Source: Mesorhizobium sp. M4B.F.Ca.ET.203.01.1.1
GTDB lineage: Bacteria; Pseudomonadota; Alphaproteobacteria; Rhizobiales; Rhizobiaceae
Length of the DNA stretch: 64,000 nt
Reading direction: 5' to 3'
Assembly (NCBI RefSeq): GCF_004791025.1
Contig: NZ_SRUO01000002.1
Span: 434,001 to 498,000, forward strand
Below are positions 8,530 to 18,700 of the stretch, piece by piece. The translations under genes and the position numbers were made by a program. Position 1 is the stretch's first letter. Each line of letters opens with the position of its first letter. The notes under the pieces were generated by a model. The model was not told where the DNA came from and did no database searches. It saw only the letters and a list, made by a program, of their open reading frames with translations.

Positions 8530-10563
8530 TCACTCCACCTCACGCCGCGCTCCGCCCTTCGTACCGCTCCCCCACAGGGCGCGCTGGAACACGTTGCGCT
8601 TGCCCTTGCGCGGGACGAGCTCGATGTCGCTGACCAGCTTGGCGCCGCCCTTGCGCCGCTCCAGCGTGATCTTGCGGCTGTGAAAGGCTTCGAGTTCGGC
8701 GCGATGCGCCACGCTGATGATGGTCACCTTCGGCAGCTCGTGGACGATGGTCTTCATCATCTTCTCCTGGCTCTTCTCGTCCAGCGCCGAGGTCGCTTCG
8801 TCGAGCACGATGATGTCGGGGCTGTGCAGCAGGAGGCGCGCGAAGGCGAGGCGCTGCTTTTCGCCGCCCGACAGCGTCTGGTCCCATGGCGCCTCTTCCT
8901 CGAGCCTGGCCGCGAGATAGGCGAGGCCGACCTTGTCGAGGGCGGTGTTGATCTCTTCGGCCGTCCAGTTGTCGGCGGCGGCGGGATAGGCGACGGCGCG
9001 GCGCAGCGTGCCGGTGGGGATGTAGGGCCGCTGCGGCAGCATGAACAGCCGCCTGCCGGGGTGGAAATTGACGCTGCCGCCGCCCCATGGCCAGAGGCCG
9101 GCGACGGCGCGCACCAGCGTCGACTTGCCCGAGCCGGATTCGCCCGCCACCAGCACCCGTTCGCCGGGTTCGATCGCGACTCCGGTTTCCTTGACCACGG
9201 CGGTGCCGTCGTCGAGCGTCACCGAGAGATTGTCGAGGCTGAGCATGGCGCCGTCCTCGGTTTCGCCGCGGCTTATGCGTCCGAGCGCGTCACTCTGCTC
9301 GGCGCGCTCCAGCCCGTCGAGCGACATCATCAGCGACGCGATGCGCCGCGCCGAGGCGTTCCAGTCGGCAAGCCGCGGGTAGTTGTCGACCAGCCAGCCG
9401 AACGCGCCCTGCACGATGCCGAAGGCGGAAGCCGCCTGCATCACCTCGCCAAGCGACATGCCGCCTGCGAGGAATTTCGGCGCGCAGAGCAGGATCGGCA
9501 CCACCGGCGCGAACAGCAACGACCCTTGCGATACCAGCGCGGTGCGCATGTGCTGGCCGGTCAGCAGCGCCCATTGCCTCAGCACATGGCCGAAATTCCT
9601 GTCGATGCCGCTGCGCTCCTCGTCCTCGCCGCCGAGCAGCGCGATGCTCTCGCCGTTCTCGCGCACGCGCGTCAGCGTGTAGCGCAGCTCGGCCTCGGCC
9701 TGGTTCTTCGTCTCGGAGATGCGCACGAAGTTGCGGCCGATGACCACCATCGAGGTCGAGGTGATGGCGGCATAGATCACCGCCGTGATCACCAGGAAGC
9801 CCGGAATGGTGACGCTTTCGCCGCCGATCGGCAGGGTCAGCGCGCCGCCGATCGTCCACAGCACGATGATGAAGGTCGAGGCCGACAGGAACGCGTTGAG
9901 GACGCCGGCGATGAAATCGACGGGCGATTCGGTGGCGATGCGCAAATCCTCGGTCATGCGCGCTTCGGGGTTCTGGTGGTCGCCGCCGACCAGGTTGAGC
10001 TGATAGTAGCGGCCGCTGGCCAGCCAGCGCGCGATGACCGCGGTGGTCAGCCAGGAACGCCAGCGGCGCTGGATCGTCATGCGCATATAGACCTGCGTGA
10101 CGACAAGGCTGCCGCTGCACAGCACCAGCGGCACGAAGACGGCACTGAGGAAATAGACGCTGCGGGCGTTGCGCTGCTCGAGCGCGTCGAAGATCGAGCG
10201 GTTCCAGACATTGATGCCGTACTGGAAGCCGATATTGATGCAGATCAGCAAAAGCACGCCGATGGTGAGCGGCCAGGCGAGCCGGTCGCCGCGACGGCTC
10301 CAGTAGCCGCGCGCGCTGATCCAGAAACGCTTCAGCAGATATTTCCTGCGCGCCTGCTCGGCTTGCTCGGGCGCCAGCTGCGGATCGGGTTCGGCAGCCT
10401 CCGGCGGTGGCGCCGCCTCGCCATTGACCTCAGGCGCGGCTTCGACAACCAAATGCTTGTCTTCATTCGATTTCTCCCGGCCCGATTTCGCTTTGCCCGG
10501 CGTTCGGGCAGTACGCGATTTGGCGCCGCGGGCCGGTTTCGATTTGGATCTAGCTTCTGACAT
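8530..10563 (-). CDS. SbmA/BacA-ABCD type ABC transporter (fused permease-ATPase)
   Basis: 677 residues. A Lys/Arg-rich then acidic, low-complexity N-terminal tail (~95 residues) precedes an ABC_membrane_2/SbmA-BacA-like transmembrane domain (with the family motif NPEARMTEDLR) and a C-terminal nucleotide-binding domain. The ATPase is complete: Walker A GESGSGKST, signature LSGGEKQR, Walker B IIVLDEATSALD. This family moves peptides, cobalamin or very-long-chain lipids as homodimers; the substrate cannot be inferred here. The gene is divergent from the glycosyltransferase pair across a 240-bp gap in which I see no clear regulatory element. Confidence 0.85.
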   Translation of the reverse strand: MSEARSKSKPARGAKSRTARTPGKAKSGREKSNEDKHLVVEAAPEVNGEAAPPPEAAEPDPQLAPEQAEQARRKYLLKRFWISARGYWSRRGDRLAWPLTIGVLLLICINIGFQYGINVWNRSIFDALEQRNARSVYFLSAVFVPLVLCSGSLVVTQVYMRMTIQRRWRSWLTTAVIARWLASGRYYQLNLVGGDHQNPEARMTEDLRIATESPVDFIAGVLNAFLSASTFIIVLWTIGGALTLPIGGESVTIPGFLVITAVIYAAITSTSMVVIGRNFVRISETKNQAEAELRYTLTRVRENGESIALLGGEDEERSGIDRNFGHVLRQWALLTGQHMRTALVSQGSLLFAPVVPILLCAPKFLAGGMSLGEVMQAASAFGIVQGAFGWLVDNYPRLADWNASARRIASLMMSLDGLERAEQSDALGRISRGETEDGAMLSLDNLSVTLDDGTAVVKETGVAIEPGERVLVAGESGSGKSTLVRAVAGLWPWGGGSVNFHPGRRLFMLPQRPYIPTGTLRRAVAYPAAADNWTAEEINTALDKVGLAYLAARLEEEAPWDQTLSGGEKQRLAFARLLLHSPDIIVLDEATSALDEKSQEKMMKTIVHELPKVTIISVAHRAELEAFHSRKITLERRKGGAKLVSDIELVPRKGKRNVFQRALWGSGTKGGARREVE

Positions 10564-10802
10564 CAGGCCGACAACGGCCTAAAAATCAAAAGGTTTCACG
10601 ACGTTCGCCCGGCCATGCGGCCGCCGGCGCGCCTTGGTTCCGGTGCTGGCGGCCATCCGCCGTGATTGCCGGGATAGCCGCGACAAGTGGAAACACGGAG
10701 CCGGAAGCTTGCCTATCGGACAAACCTCACGCGATTATTCCGGCCAACAATGCCTGCACCGGATCGACAGGCTCGATCCGGTGCCGGCCTGAAGGGGGTT
10801 CG

Positions 10803-11657
10803 ATGCGGCGTGTACCGATCGTCATGCGACCGCTTGGCGGTATGGGCAACAGGATGTTTCAGTACATGTTCAGCCATGTGCTGGCCAGGCGCATTCCCGG
10901 CGGCTATGTCTGCAACGCCGACCTGCCGGAATGGTCCATCGCCACGGTGCGGCCGCCCCTCTTGTGGCGGTACCGGGCGCTTCGGCTCGAAGGCTCGCAT
11001 CGCTACGATCTCGACGCGATCGCCGCCGCGTTCCGCCAGAAACGGGCGCGCAGCGTCCTGTTCAAGGGCTTCGCACAGAGACTGGGCTATTACGATCGAG
11101 CCGAGGTTTCCAGGATTTTCGACGGGCGCCCAGCCGAGGCGCCGACCTATGGCGACGACTTCCTCGTCATCCATGTGCGGGCCGGCGACATCCTCGACGG
11201 CTTCCACAAGAACTACTGCCCGATGCCGTTCGCCTTCTTCGAAACCTTGATCCGCGACAGCGGCCGCAAGCCGGTCTTCGTCGGCCAGACCCATGACGAC
11301 AACGACTATTGCCGGCGCCTGCGCCAGCGCTTTCCGGATGCCGTCTTCGCGCCGCAGGCATCGCCATTGACCGATTTCGAGACGCTGCGCCGGGCAAGCC
11401 AAGTCGTCGCGTCGGTAGGCACCTTTTCCTGGCTGGCCAGCTGGCTGTCGTCGGCGCACACGATCCATCTGCCGGTGGCCGGCATCCTCGATCCGATAAT
11501 CAGGCCGGACATCGACCTGCTTCCGGCGGGCGACGCGCGCTACCGCTTCCATCAACTGGACATCGGCGACTGGACGGCGTCCGCCGAGCAGCTCGCGGCC
11601 TTCTATGGCGATGCGATCGCGTTTCGGCAGGTCGAACTTGGGCAAATTGCGCGATGA
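10803..11657 (+). CDS. Fucosyltransferase-like (GT11-type) glycosyltransferase
   Basis: 284 residues beginning with the GT11-like motif PLGGMGNRMFQYMF, then LVIHVRAGD (donor-binding HxRxGD), and a C-terminal SVGTFSWLASWLSS. This pattern fits alpha-1,2-fucosyltransferases and related surface-glycan transferases. The start at 10803 follows a purine-rich GAAGGGGG and places the conserved motif at the N-terminus. It is followed after 10 bp by a second glycosyltransferase, so the two form a small glycan-modification operon. Confidence 0.7.
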   Translation: MRRVPIVMRPLGGMGNRMFQYMFSHVLARRIPGGYVCNADLPEWSIATVRPPLLWRYRALRLEGSHRYDLDAIAAAFRQKRARSVLFKGFAQRLGYYDRAEVSRIFDGRPAEAPTYGDDFLVIHVRAGDILDGFHKNYCPMPFAFFETLIRDSGRKPVFVGQTHDDNDYCRRLRQRFPDAVFAPQASPLTDFETLRRASQVVASVGTFSWLASWLSSAHTIHLPVAGILDPIIRPDIDLLPAGDARYRFHQLDIGDWTASAEQLAAFYGDAIAFRQVELGQIAR

Positions 11658-11667
11658 AAGAATTGCG

Positions 11668-12582
11668 ATGAGATTTCCGCTTTCCATCGACAGGCCTTTG
11701 ATCTGCGCGATCATGAAGCTGGAGCAGCCCTATGTGATCGAGTGGATCGCGTGGCACAAGCTGCACGGCTTCGATCTGATGATCGCCGACAATTGTCTCG
11801 CCGGACCGCAGACGGCAGTGCTTTCGGCGTTGCGCGACGCCGGCTGGATCCAACTGGTCGACTGGCGGCACGATCGCTCGCAGCCGCAGCGGCGCGCCTA
11901 TTCGCACCTTTATTGGCGGGCGCTGCTGCAGGGCTATCGCTATCTCGGCTTCCTCGACGCCGACGAATTTCTCGAGCCACTCGACGGACCGCCCTGGAGC
12001 GGCGCCGAGCTCGTCCGCTCGCTGCTCAGACGGCGCGGCGTGCGCAGCGTCGCCTTCCGCTGGGCGAATTTCGGCAGCGACGGCAAAGAGGCCTATGACG
12101 ACGAGCTGGTCACCGTCCGGTTTCCGAGACGCGGCAGGCACGACGCCTCGACGGCGCGCTGGAAGAAGGCGTTTGCGCGCGTCGCCTCATGCCTGCCGAA
12201 GGCCCTGCGAAGCCCGACGCTGTTCATGGCGCATCCGCACGGTTTCCCGATCGGGCAGCGCAGGACGCTGGTCGACGGCATCACCCTCGACAGGCATCAA
12301 GCCGCCATGCCGATGGAATGGAAGCTCGGCTGGGTCCGCCACTATGCGGTGAAGTCGCGGCAGGAATTGCTGAGCAAGCACGCCCGCGGCGGAGGCTTCA
12401 CGCCGGCGAGCGAGGCGCCCTCCCTGGAAGAATACATCGCGTCGCGGGATCAAAATGACATTCTCGAACCGCTCGACGACGCGGCGATCGAGGCCCTGCG
12501 GGCCAAGGTCGCGGAGATCGTCCGGTCGCTCGATCCGGCGATCCTCGAGCAGACGCGGCCGCTGTTCGAACAGCACAAGTAG
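11668..12582 (+). CDS. Glycosyltransferase family 2-type (Glyco_tranf_2_4/GT92-like)
   Basis: 304 residues. The N-terminal EQPYVIEWIAWHKLHGFD is the hallmark of the Glyco_tranf_2_4 group. YLGFLDADEFLEP supplies the DxD metal/nucleotide-sugar site, and HPHGFP lies later. No signal peptide or membrane segment is evident. It follows the GT11-type gene by 10 bp and probably acts on the same surface glycan. It converges with the P450 gene. Confidence 0.75.
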   Translation: MRFPLSIDRPLICAIMKLEQPYVIEWIAWHKLHGFDLMIADNCLAGPQTAVLSALRDAGWIQLVDWRHDRSQPQRRAYSHLYWRALLQGYRYLGFLDADEFLEPLDGPPWSGAELVRSLLRRRGVRSVAFRWANFGSDGKEAYDDELVTVRFPRRGRHDASTARWKKAFARVASCLPKALRSPTLFMAHPHGFPIGQRRTLVDGITLDRHQAAMPMEWKLGWVRHYAVKSRQELLSKHARGGGFTPASEAPSLEEYIASRDQNDILEPLDDAAIEALRAKVAEIVRSLDPAILEQTRPLFEQHK

Positions 12583-12603
12583 GATCGGCGCCGTCGCGTG
12601 CCC

Positions 12604-13824
12604 CTAGGCAAGCACAAGCGGCGCGGTGCTCATCCCGTGGAACGACAGCGACGGGCGGCGCCCGGCGCCGGCGGCATCGAGCCACCAGCCAGGGGCGCGG
12701 GTGAACAGCGCCTCGATCATCGCCGCGATCTCGATGCGGGCGACATGCTGGCCGAGGCAAACATGCAGGCCGGTGCCGAAGGTCAATGACAAGGCCGGCG
12801 AGCGGGTGAGGTCCAGCCGGTCACCGTCCGCGAAGACCGCATCGTCGCGGTTGCCGCTGCCGAGCACCGCCACCACCGCCTCGCCGTTCGCGATCCTGGC
12901 TGTGCCGAGGTCGATGTCTTCGGCCGCAATGCGCGCGACCGCGTATTGCACGGAGGCGCCGTAGCGCAGGAGCTCGGCGGCGGCGCTGCTCCAGTCGACA
13001 GCCCGGCGCTCGAGCAGGTCGCGCTGTTCTGGAAAACGGTGCAGCGCGACCACCGCGTTGCCGAAAGCGTCGACGACGGTCTCCTGTCCGGCAAACAGCA
13101 TGAACACGACGTTGGCCACCATGTCTTCGTGGGACCAGCGCCCTTCGGCGACTTCCCGCGCCATGCGGGCGACCATTCCGTCCGGCCGGAAGGCCTGTTG
13201 CGCCAGCCGTTCCTCGACAAAGGCCCGGCACTCGCCATAGGCCGCGGTGCTGGCAGCCGGCGGCTGGTCTGTTCGCAGGTCGAACGCACCAGCCATGCGG
13301 CTGGTCACCGATTTCAGCGCCCATGGATCCTCGATCTCGATGCCCATGATTTCCTGCAGGAGCCAGAAGGAGACCGGCACGGCGAGCCCGGCGACGGCAT
13401 CGATGCGGCCGTCCGCCATCGCCCGGTCGACCAGCTCGCGGCTTAGCGCGCGCAGGCCCTGTGTCAGCGTCTCGACGGCGGATCTGGAGAGGGAGCCTGC
13501 AACCGGCCGGCGCAGCTCACCATGATGCGGCGGATCGGCGAGCATCACAGACCGGCTGAGCAGCGCCATCGGCGCCTGGTCGACAAGCTTGCGGCGGACC
13601 TCCTCATACCTGCCGGGCGGCGCCTGCAGCAGGGCCGGATGCTTGAGGACGCGGGACACCAGTTCATGGCTGAAGACGTAATGCGCGTCGGCAAGTTCCG
13701 GATAGGGCGCGGCGCCGCGCGCGATGCCGCCCGACGCGCGCATTCGGGCAAAATGCGCAAACGGATCGTCGCCGAGCGCGAACGGATCGAAGAACGGAGC
13801 CGTCATGCCGTGGCCGGCCCGCAT
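12604..13824 (-). CDS. Cytochrome P450
   Basis: A 406-residue soluble bacterial P450. The I-helix oxygen-activation motif is FAGQETVVD, the K-helix ExxR lies in AAELLRY and the heme-binding loop is FGTGLHVCLG with ligand Cys356. The start at 13824 is favoured because the upstream GNAT gene ends TGA, one base, then this ATG, indicating translational coupling. No ferredoxin or reductase gene is adjacent, so electron partners must come from elsewhere. The substrate is unknown; the coupled acetyltransferase suggests modification of one small molecule in two steps (inference). Confidence 0.9.
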   Translation of the reverse strand: MRAGHGMTAPFFDPFALGDDPFAHFARMRASGGIARGAAPYPELADAHYVFSHELVSRVLKHPALLQAPPGRYEEVRRKLVDQAPMALLSRSVMLADPPHHGELRRPVAGSLSRSAVETLTQGLRALSRELVDRAMADGRIDAVAGLAVPVSFWLLQEIMGIEIEDPWALKSVTSRMAGAFDLRTDQPPAASTAAYGECRAFVEERLAQQAFRPDGMVARMAREVAEGRWSHEDMVANVVFMLFAGQETVVDAFGNAVVALHRFPEQRDLLERRAVDWSSAAAELLRYGASVQYAVARIAAEDIDLGTARIANGEAVVAVLGSGNRDDAVFADGDRLDLTRSPALSLTFGTGLHVCLGQHVARIEIAAMIEALFTRAPGWWLDAAGAGRRPSLSFHGMSTAPLVLA

Positions 13825-13825
13825 G

Positions 13826-14500
13826 TCATTTCTTGAGGTCCTTGGCCGAGATGACCCGGAACCCACCGGACGCGGCGTCCTGAGGGAAGAAATCCGGCAT
13901 GACGTAGAGGAATTCGCAGTCGTAGACGCGGTAGTGCAGCCGCAGCAGCGGATCGCGGATGATCTCTTCGAGCGGCGGCCTTATGCCGGTCTCGTTCCAG
14001 CGGTCTATGGTGGCGCGGAACCGCGGGTCGGACCTGACCTGGTCGTCGTCGTCCTCGTCGCCGGATGAGCCGGCATAGGCCGAGCAGCGGCCGTCGCCGA
14101 TCAGCCAGCGCGCGCCGAGGCGGCGGCCGTGGTGCTCCATCTCCTTCAGCAGCCGGATTGCCGTGTTGCCGCCGCGGTGGCTGGGGCGGACGCAGAGATT
14201 GTAGGCATAAAGCGAGTGCACCGGCTCGCTGCGCGGCAGCGATGCAAAGGCATCGAAATTCGTGGGAAAATCGGCGCGCACCAGCGGGTCCTGGCTGGTT
14301 TCGGTGAAGCAGAGCGTGCCGGCCAGCGCGTCGCCGTCGATCGCGCCCAGCATGGTGTGGCCAAGCGCCAGCCGGCGGCGGATGGTCGCCTCGCTGGCTC
14401 GCAGCGGACCGGCCCAGGCGGCAGCCTCAAGCTCCATCAGCAGCGGCATGTCGTCCGCGTCCAGCTTCCGGATTGGAAGCGCATTGCTCTCGACGTTCAT
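13826..14500 (-). CDS. GNAT-family N-acetyltransferase
   Basis: 224 residues with the acetyl-CoA binding segment LCVRPSHRGGNTAIRLLKE (Q/RxxGxG/A-like loop). An unusual acidic run (GDEDDDD) lies in the middle and a long C-terminal extension carries no motif I recognise. The ATG at 14500 follows GAGAG and fits the domain start. It is translationally coupled to the downstream P450 and is divergent from the ATP-grasp gene, with an 80-bp shared promoter region. Confidence 0.75.
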   Translation of the reverse strand: MNVESNALPIRKLDADDMPLLMELEAAAWAGPLRASEATIRRRLALGHTMLGAIDGDALAGTLCFTETSQDPLVRADFPTNFDAFASLPRSEPVHSLYAYNLCVRPSHRGGNTAIRLLKEMEHHGRRLGARWLIGDGRCSAYAGSSGDEDDDDQVRSDPRFRATIDRWNETGIRPPLEEIIRDPLLRLHYRVYDCEFLYVMPDFFPQDAASGGFRVISAKDLKK

Positions 14501-14580
14501 CTCTCGGCCACCCGACTTGCCCACGCGCTATAGGGCGTGCCGCAGCTTTTTGCTAGTCAGCAAGGCTGCCGTTTGCAATT

Positions 14581-15603
14581 GTGCAGGCCGGGGGACGCGA
14601 TCACTTGATATTCTACGTCACGCATAGAAAGCACGCCTATACTCATGCGGTCGTGCTTCTCTATCACCGCCCAGACCTGCAAGCATCGTTCCGGCTGGTT
14701 CGCTATGAGGATGCCGGGTTGCTGCGCGGCGTTCGCGCGGGCGTGGTGGTCTGGTCGGACATGGACCGGCTGAGCGCCGAGGAGTTGCAGCGGGCAGCCG
14801 AGCTGAGCGCCGAGCTGGCGCAGCAAACGGGCTTGACGCAGCTCAACCATCCGACGGCCAGCCTGCAGCGCTTGGATCTGTTGCGCGTGCTGCGCGGCGA
14901 CGACGGCAACTTTTTTCGCGCATTCAGGCCGGACGAGCTCGATGACACGATGTGCTATCCCGTCTTCATCCGCGACGAGGTGGGCGCGCTGTACGAGGAG
15001 CCGCCGCTTCTGCACGACCGGCCGGCGCTGGACGCGGCACTCGCAAGGCCGGACGGGCGCAAGCTGGTGCGGCCGATCGTGGTGGAGATGACCGGCACGC
15101 CAGGGCCTGACGGATACTACCGGAAATTCGCCGCCTACCGGGTCGGCGATACGATCTACGCCCAGCATATTGCGATGTCGAAATCGTGGTTCGTCAAGAA
15201 TGCGGCCGATCGGCTCTTGCCGGCCCACATCGACGAGATCAGGGCCTACATTACCGAGAACCCGCATGCCGGGCGGGTGATGCAGGTCTTCGAAAAGGCC
15301 CGCATGCAGTACGGGCGCATCGACTACACGCTTGCCGAGGGCAAGCTCGTGGTGTTCGAGATCAACAGCAATCCGACCGTGCTGAGTGACCCGCCGACGC
15401 CGTTCGCCACCTACGACCCGCAGCCTTTCGCCGACCGCCACGCCGACGCGCTGCTCGCGCTGCCGCAGGCGGCAGCGCCGGACTCGCTGCCCGCGATCGA
15501 CGCCGCCAACCGGGCGACGCTGGCCAAATTGCGGCGCCGCTACGAGTTCAAGCGGCTGAAGCTCGTGCTGCAGAAGATCTTTGGGCGAGGTGGGGCAAAA
15601 TAG
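14581..15603 (+). CDS. ATP-grasp-like protein of unknown function
   Basis: 340 residues. The C-terminal half has ATP-grasp features, with KLVRPIVVEM, then GRIDYTLAEGKLVVFEINSN, which gives the metal-binding Asp/Glu/Asn set (D...E-x-N). The N-terminal half resembles a substrate-binding/pre-ATP-grasp region. Such enzymes make carboxylate-amine or related bonds. It is divergent from the GNAT-P450 pair, hinting at a common small-molecule pathway. The start is GTG with a weak ribosome site. Confidence 0.6.
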   Translation: MQAGGRDHLIFYVTHRKHAYTHAVVLLYHRPDLQASFRLVRYEDAGLLRGVRAGVVVWSDMDRLSAEELQRAAELSAELAQQTGLTQLNHPTASLQRLDLLRVLRGDDGNFFRAFRPDELDDTMCYPVFIRDEVGALYEEPPLLHDRPALDAALARPDGRKLVRPIVVEMTGTPGPDGYYRKFAAYRVGDTIYAQHIAMSKSWFVKNAADRLLPAHIDEIRAYITENPHAGRVMQVFEKARMQYGRIDYTLAEGKLVVFEINSNPTVLSDPPTPFATYDPQPFADRHADALLALPQAAAPDSLPAIDAANRATLAKLRRRYEFKRLKLVLQKIFGRGGAK

Positions 15604-15678
15604 TCTGAAGCGCGACGCCTTGCCCAGCGACCCGCTCGAGCGAAACAACCGCAAAGCCGGGGCCGGCGGAAGTCTTGG

Positions 15679-15703
15679 CGGGCCGGCGCACTGCGCCGGC
15701 CCG
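15679..15703. terminator. Bidirectional hairpin terminator
   Basis: A perfect 12-bp stem (CGGGCCGGCGCA and TGCGCCGGCCCG) with a single-base centre lies between the convergent ATP-grasp and acyltransferase genes. No strong T-run follows, so it may act through RNA structure or as a barrier to read-through. Confidence 0.6.
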
Positions 15704-15717
15704 TTCGCCTTTCGCCA

Positions 15718-18700
15718 TCAGGCGGCCTTGACCTTCAGCTCTTCCTCGCCGCGCACCAGCTTGGTCACGCCGGCGAAGTCGAGCTTGCCGGAACCGAGCA
15801 CCGGCACCTTCGGCACCACGCGCACCTCGGCCGGCACCATCAGGTCCATGGCGCCGTTGGCCTTGGCGAAGGCCAGGAATTCGGCCCGGGTGGCGTTCGC
15901 GGCCTCGGTGATGAGGATCAGCTTTTCGCCCTTGCGGGCATCCGGCACGCTGGCAACCGCCGACAGCGACCCTTTCCACAATTCGCCGGCCAGCGCCTCG
16001 ACAGCGGCCAGCGAGATCATCTCGCCGCCGATCTTGGCGAAGCGCTTGGCGCGGCCGCGGATGGTGATGAAGCCGGCCTCGTCGACGGTGACGACGTCGC
16101 CGGTGTCATGCCAGCCGTCTGCCAGCGGCTCGAGCACGCCCGGCTTCTCGGCCCGCAGATAGCCCGACATGACATTGGGGCCGCGCACGTAGAGCCGCCC
16201 GCCGTCATCGACGCCGGGCACCGGATCCAGCCGATACTCCATGCCGGGCATGATTTTGCCGACGCTGCCGGACCGGTTGTACATCGGCGTGTTGATCGAG
16301 ATCACCGGAGCCGCCTCGGTCACGCCGTAGCCTTCGAGGATACGCAGGCCGAACTTCTCCATATAGGTCATGCGCGTCGCCGGCTTGACCGGCTCGGCGC
16401 CGGCAAAGCAGTAGCGCACCGAGCGGAAGTCGTAAGGATGCGCCGTGCGCGCATAGCCGGAGAGGAACGTGTCGGTGCCGAAGATGATCGTCGCATTCGA
16501 CGCGTAGACCAGTTCCGGCACGATGCGGTAGTGCAGCGGCGAGGGGTAGAAATAGACCGGCACGCCCGAGATCAGCGGCAGCACCGTGCCCGCCGTCATG
16601 CCGAAGGAGTGGAAGATCGGCAGGACGTTGAACACCTTGTCGCCCGAGTGGAAATCGATCCGCGAGGCAGCCTGGGCTGCGTTGGCCAGGATGTTGCGGT
16701 GGGTGAGCACCACGCCCTTCGGCGTGCCTTCCGAACCCGAGGTGAACAGGATCACCGCGGCGTCGTCGGGCTTGCGGGCGACGCGCGGCGTGGTCTTGCG
16801 CAGCAAGCCGAGCAGCTTGTCCTTGAGGCCGATGCCGGCCCGCAGCTCGTCGAGCCAGACGATCTCCACCGAGCGGCCGATTTCCTCGACCACGGCGCCG
16901 AGCTTTGCCTGTTCGACAAACGCGCGCGAGGTGAGCACAGTCTTCACCTCGGCGGCCTTGCAGGCGGAGAGGATGTTCGCCGCACCGGCGGTGAAGTTGA
17001 TCATCGCCGGCACCTTGCCGGCCGACATGACGCCGAGCAGCGTCGCGCATGCGCCATTGGCGTTGGGCAGCATGATGCCGATCGTCTGCTGGCCGGCATA
17101 GAGGTGCTCGAACTTCTCGCCGAGCACGGCGGCGGCCGTCAGCAGCTTGCCATAGCTCAGCGAGCCGGTGACCGGGTCCTGCACGGCGAGCTCCTTCATG
17201 CCGCGCTCGCCCGCCGTCAGGATGATCTTCTCCAGCACGGTCCTATCGATGTCCTCGGTGCGGAAGACGAGATCCGACATCACCTGATAGAGGGCGGCGC
17301 CCGCCGCGGTGCGACGCTGGCGGCCCTTGAGCTCCTGCGGAACGTCGAGCTTCACCGGCTCCAGGATGGTCACCTTGACCTTCGGGAACAGCCGGCGGCG
17401 CACGTGCTGCGACGTTAGCCGCGAGAAGTAGCTCTTCTCCAGCCCGTCGATGCGCACAGGCACCACCATCGAGCCGGTCTTGTCGGCGACCATGGCCGCG
17501 CCGTCATAGACCTTCATCAGGCCTCCGGTGACGGTGATGCGGCCTTCCGGGAAGATGACCAGCGGGTCGCCGCCCTGCACGATCTTGATCAGCGTGCGGG
17601 TCGACATCGGCTTCGCCGGATTGAGCGGCAGGGCGCGGGCGAGTTTCAGGAACGGCTTCATCCACCAGGCCTGCGCGATGGTGTGGTCGATGGCGAAGAC
17701 CGGCTCCTCGTCGGTCAGCGTCAGGGCCAGCGGACCGTCGAGGAAGCTGACATGGTTGAGCGCCAGGATCGGCGCCGGGCCGGCGGCCTTGAGGTTGTCC
17801 AGCCCCTCGACCTCCAGATGATGGAAGGCGCGGAACAGTATGGAGACGAAATCGCGGAAAGGATTCGTCGGCAGGTATTTCAGCATCAGCCAGGCGGCGA
17901 CGGCATTGACCGCGGCAAGGCCGGCCAGCACGCCGGCGATCGAGACGCCGGCGCCCTGGATGACGGCGACGAGGCCGCCGCCAATGGTCATGAAACCGGC
18001 GCTGACGACATTCACCGCGGCGACGACACGGGCGCGGCGGTCCTCCGGCGCCCAGGCCTGCACGGCCGCGAAGGTCGGCACGACCAGGAAGGCGCCGGCG
18101 ATCGCCAGGCCGGCGAGATCGATGGCGACGCGAATGGTGTTCTGGCCGGCGAAGAAGGCGCCGAGCGTCTCGGCCTGGACCGTGCTGTGCAGGCCCCACA
18201 CGCTCCAGGCGAGGTCCAGCCCGAAAACAGCCATCAGCGCGGTGCCGACAGGAGCCGGCAACAGCACCATGCGGCCCTGCGACATCCATGCGGCGATGGC
18301 CGAGCCGACGGCGACGGCGACCGCGAAGACGGCCAGATAGGCGGTCACCGCGATCTCGGTGCCGCCGAGCGAATTCTTGACCAGGGGGGGCAGGATGGAA
18401 AGGACGATGGCCCCGACCAGCCAGAACCACGACGCCATCAGCGCCGCCCGCCAGATGCGCTGGTTGGTGCGCAACTCGCTGACCAGACGCCAGGTGGAGC
18501 GCAGGATGTTCTTGTCGATCGCGAGATCGGGTGCGGCCGAACCGGTGGCCGGGATGTAGCGGCTGACGAGCCAGCAGCCGACGGCAAGCGCCATCATGAT
18601 CGGGCCGAACACCGCAACGCCGATGCCGTCGGCCGAGACGATGCCGCCGGCGATGGTGCCACCGAGGATCGCGGCGAAGGTGGCCGACTCGATCCAGGCG

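Noticed and set aside
8680..10560. Long open frame antisense to the ABC exporter
   Set aside because: High-GC third-position bias produces stop-free antisense frames; the composition (His/Arg/Asp-rich) and lack of motifs indicate a shadow.
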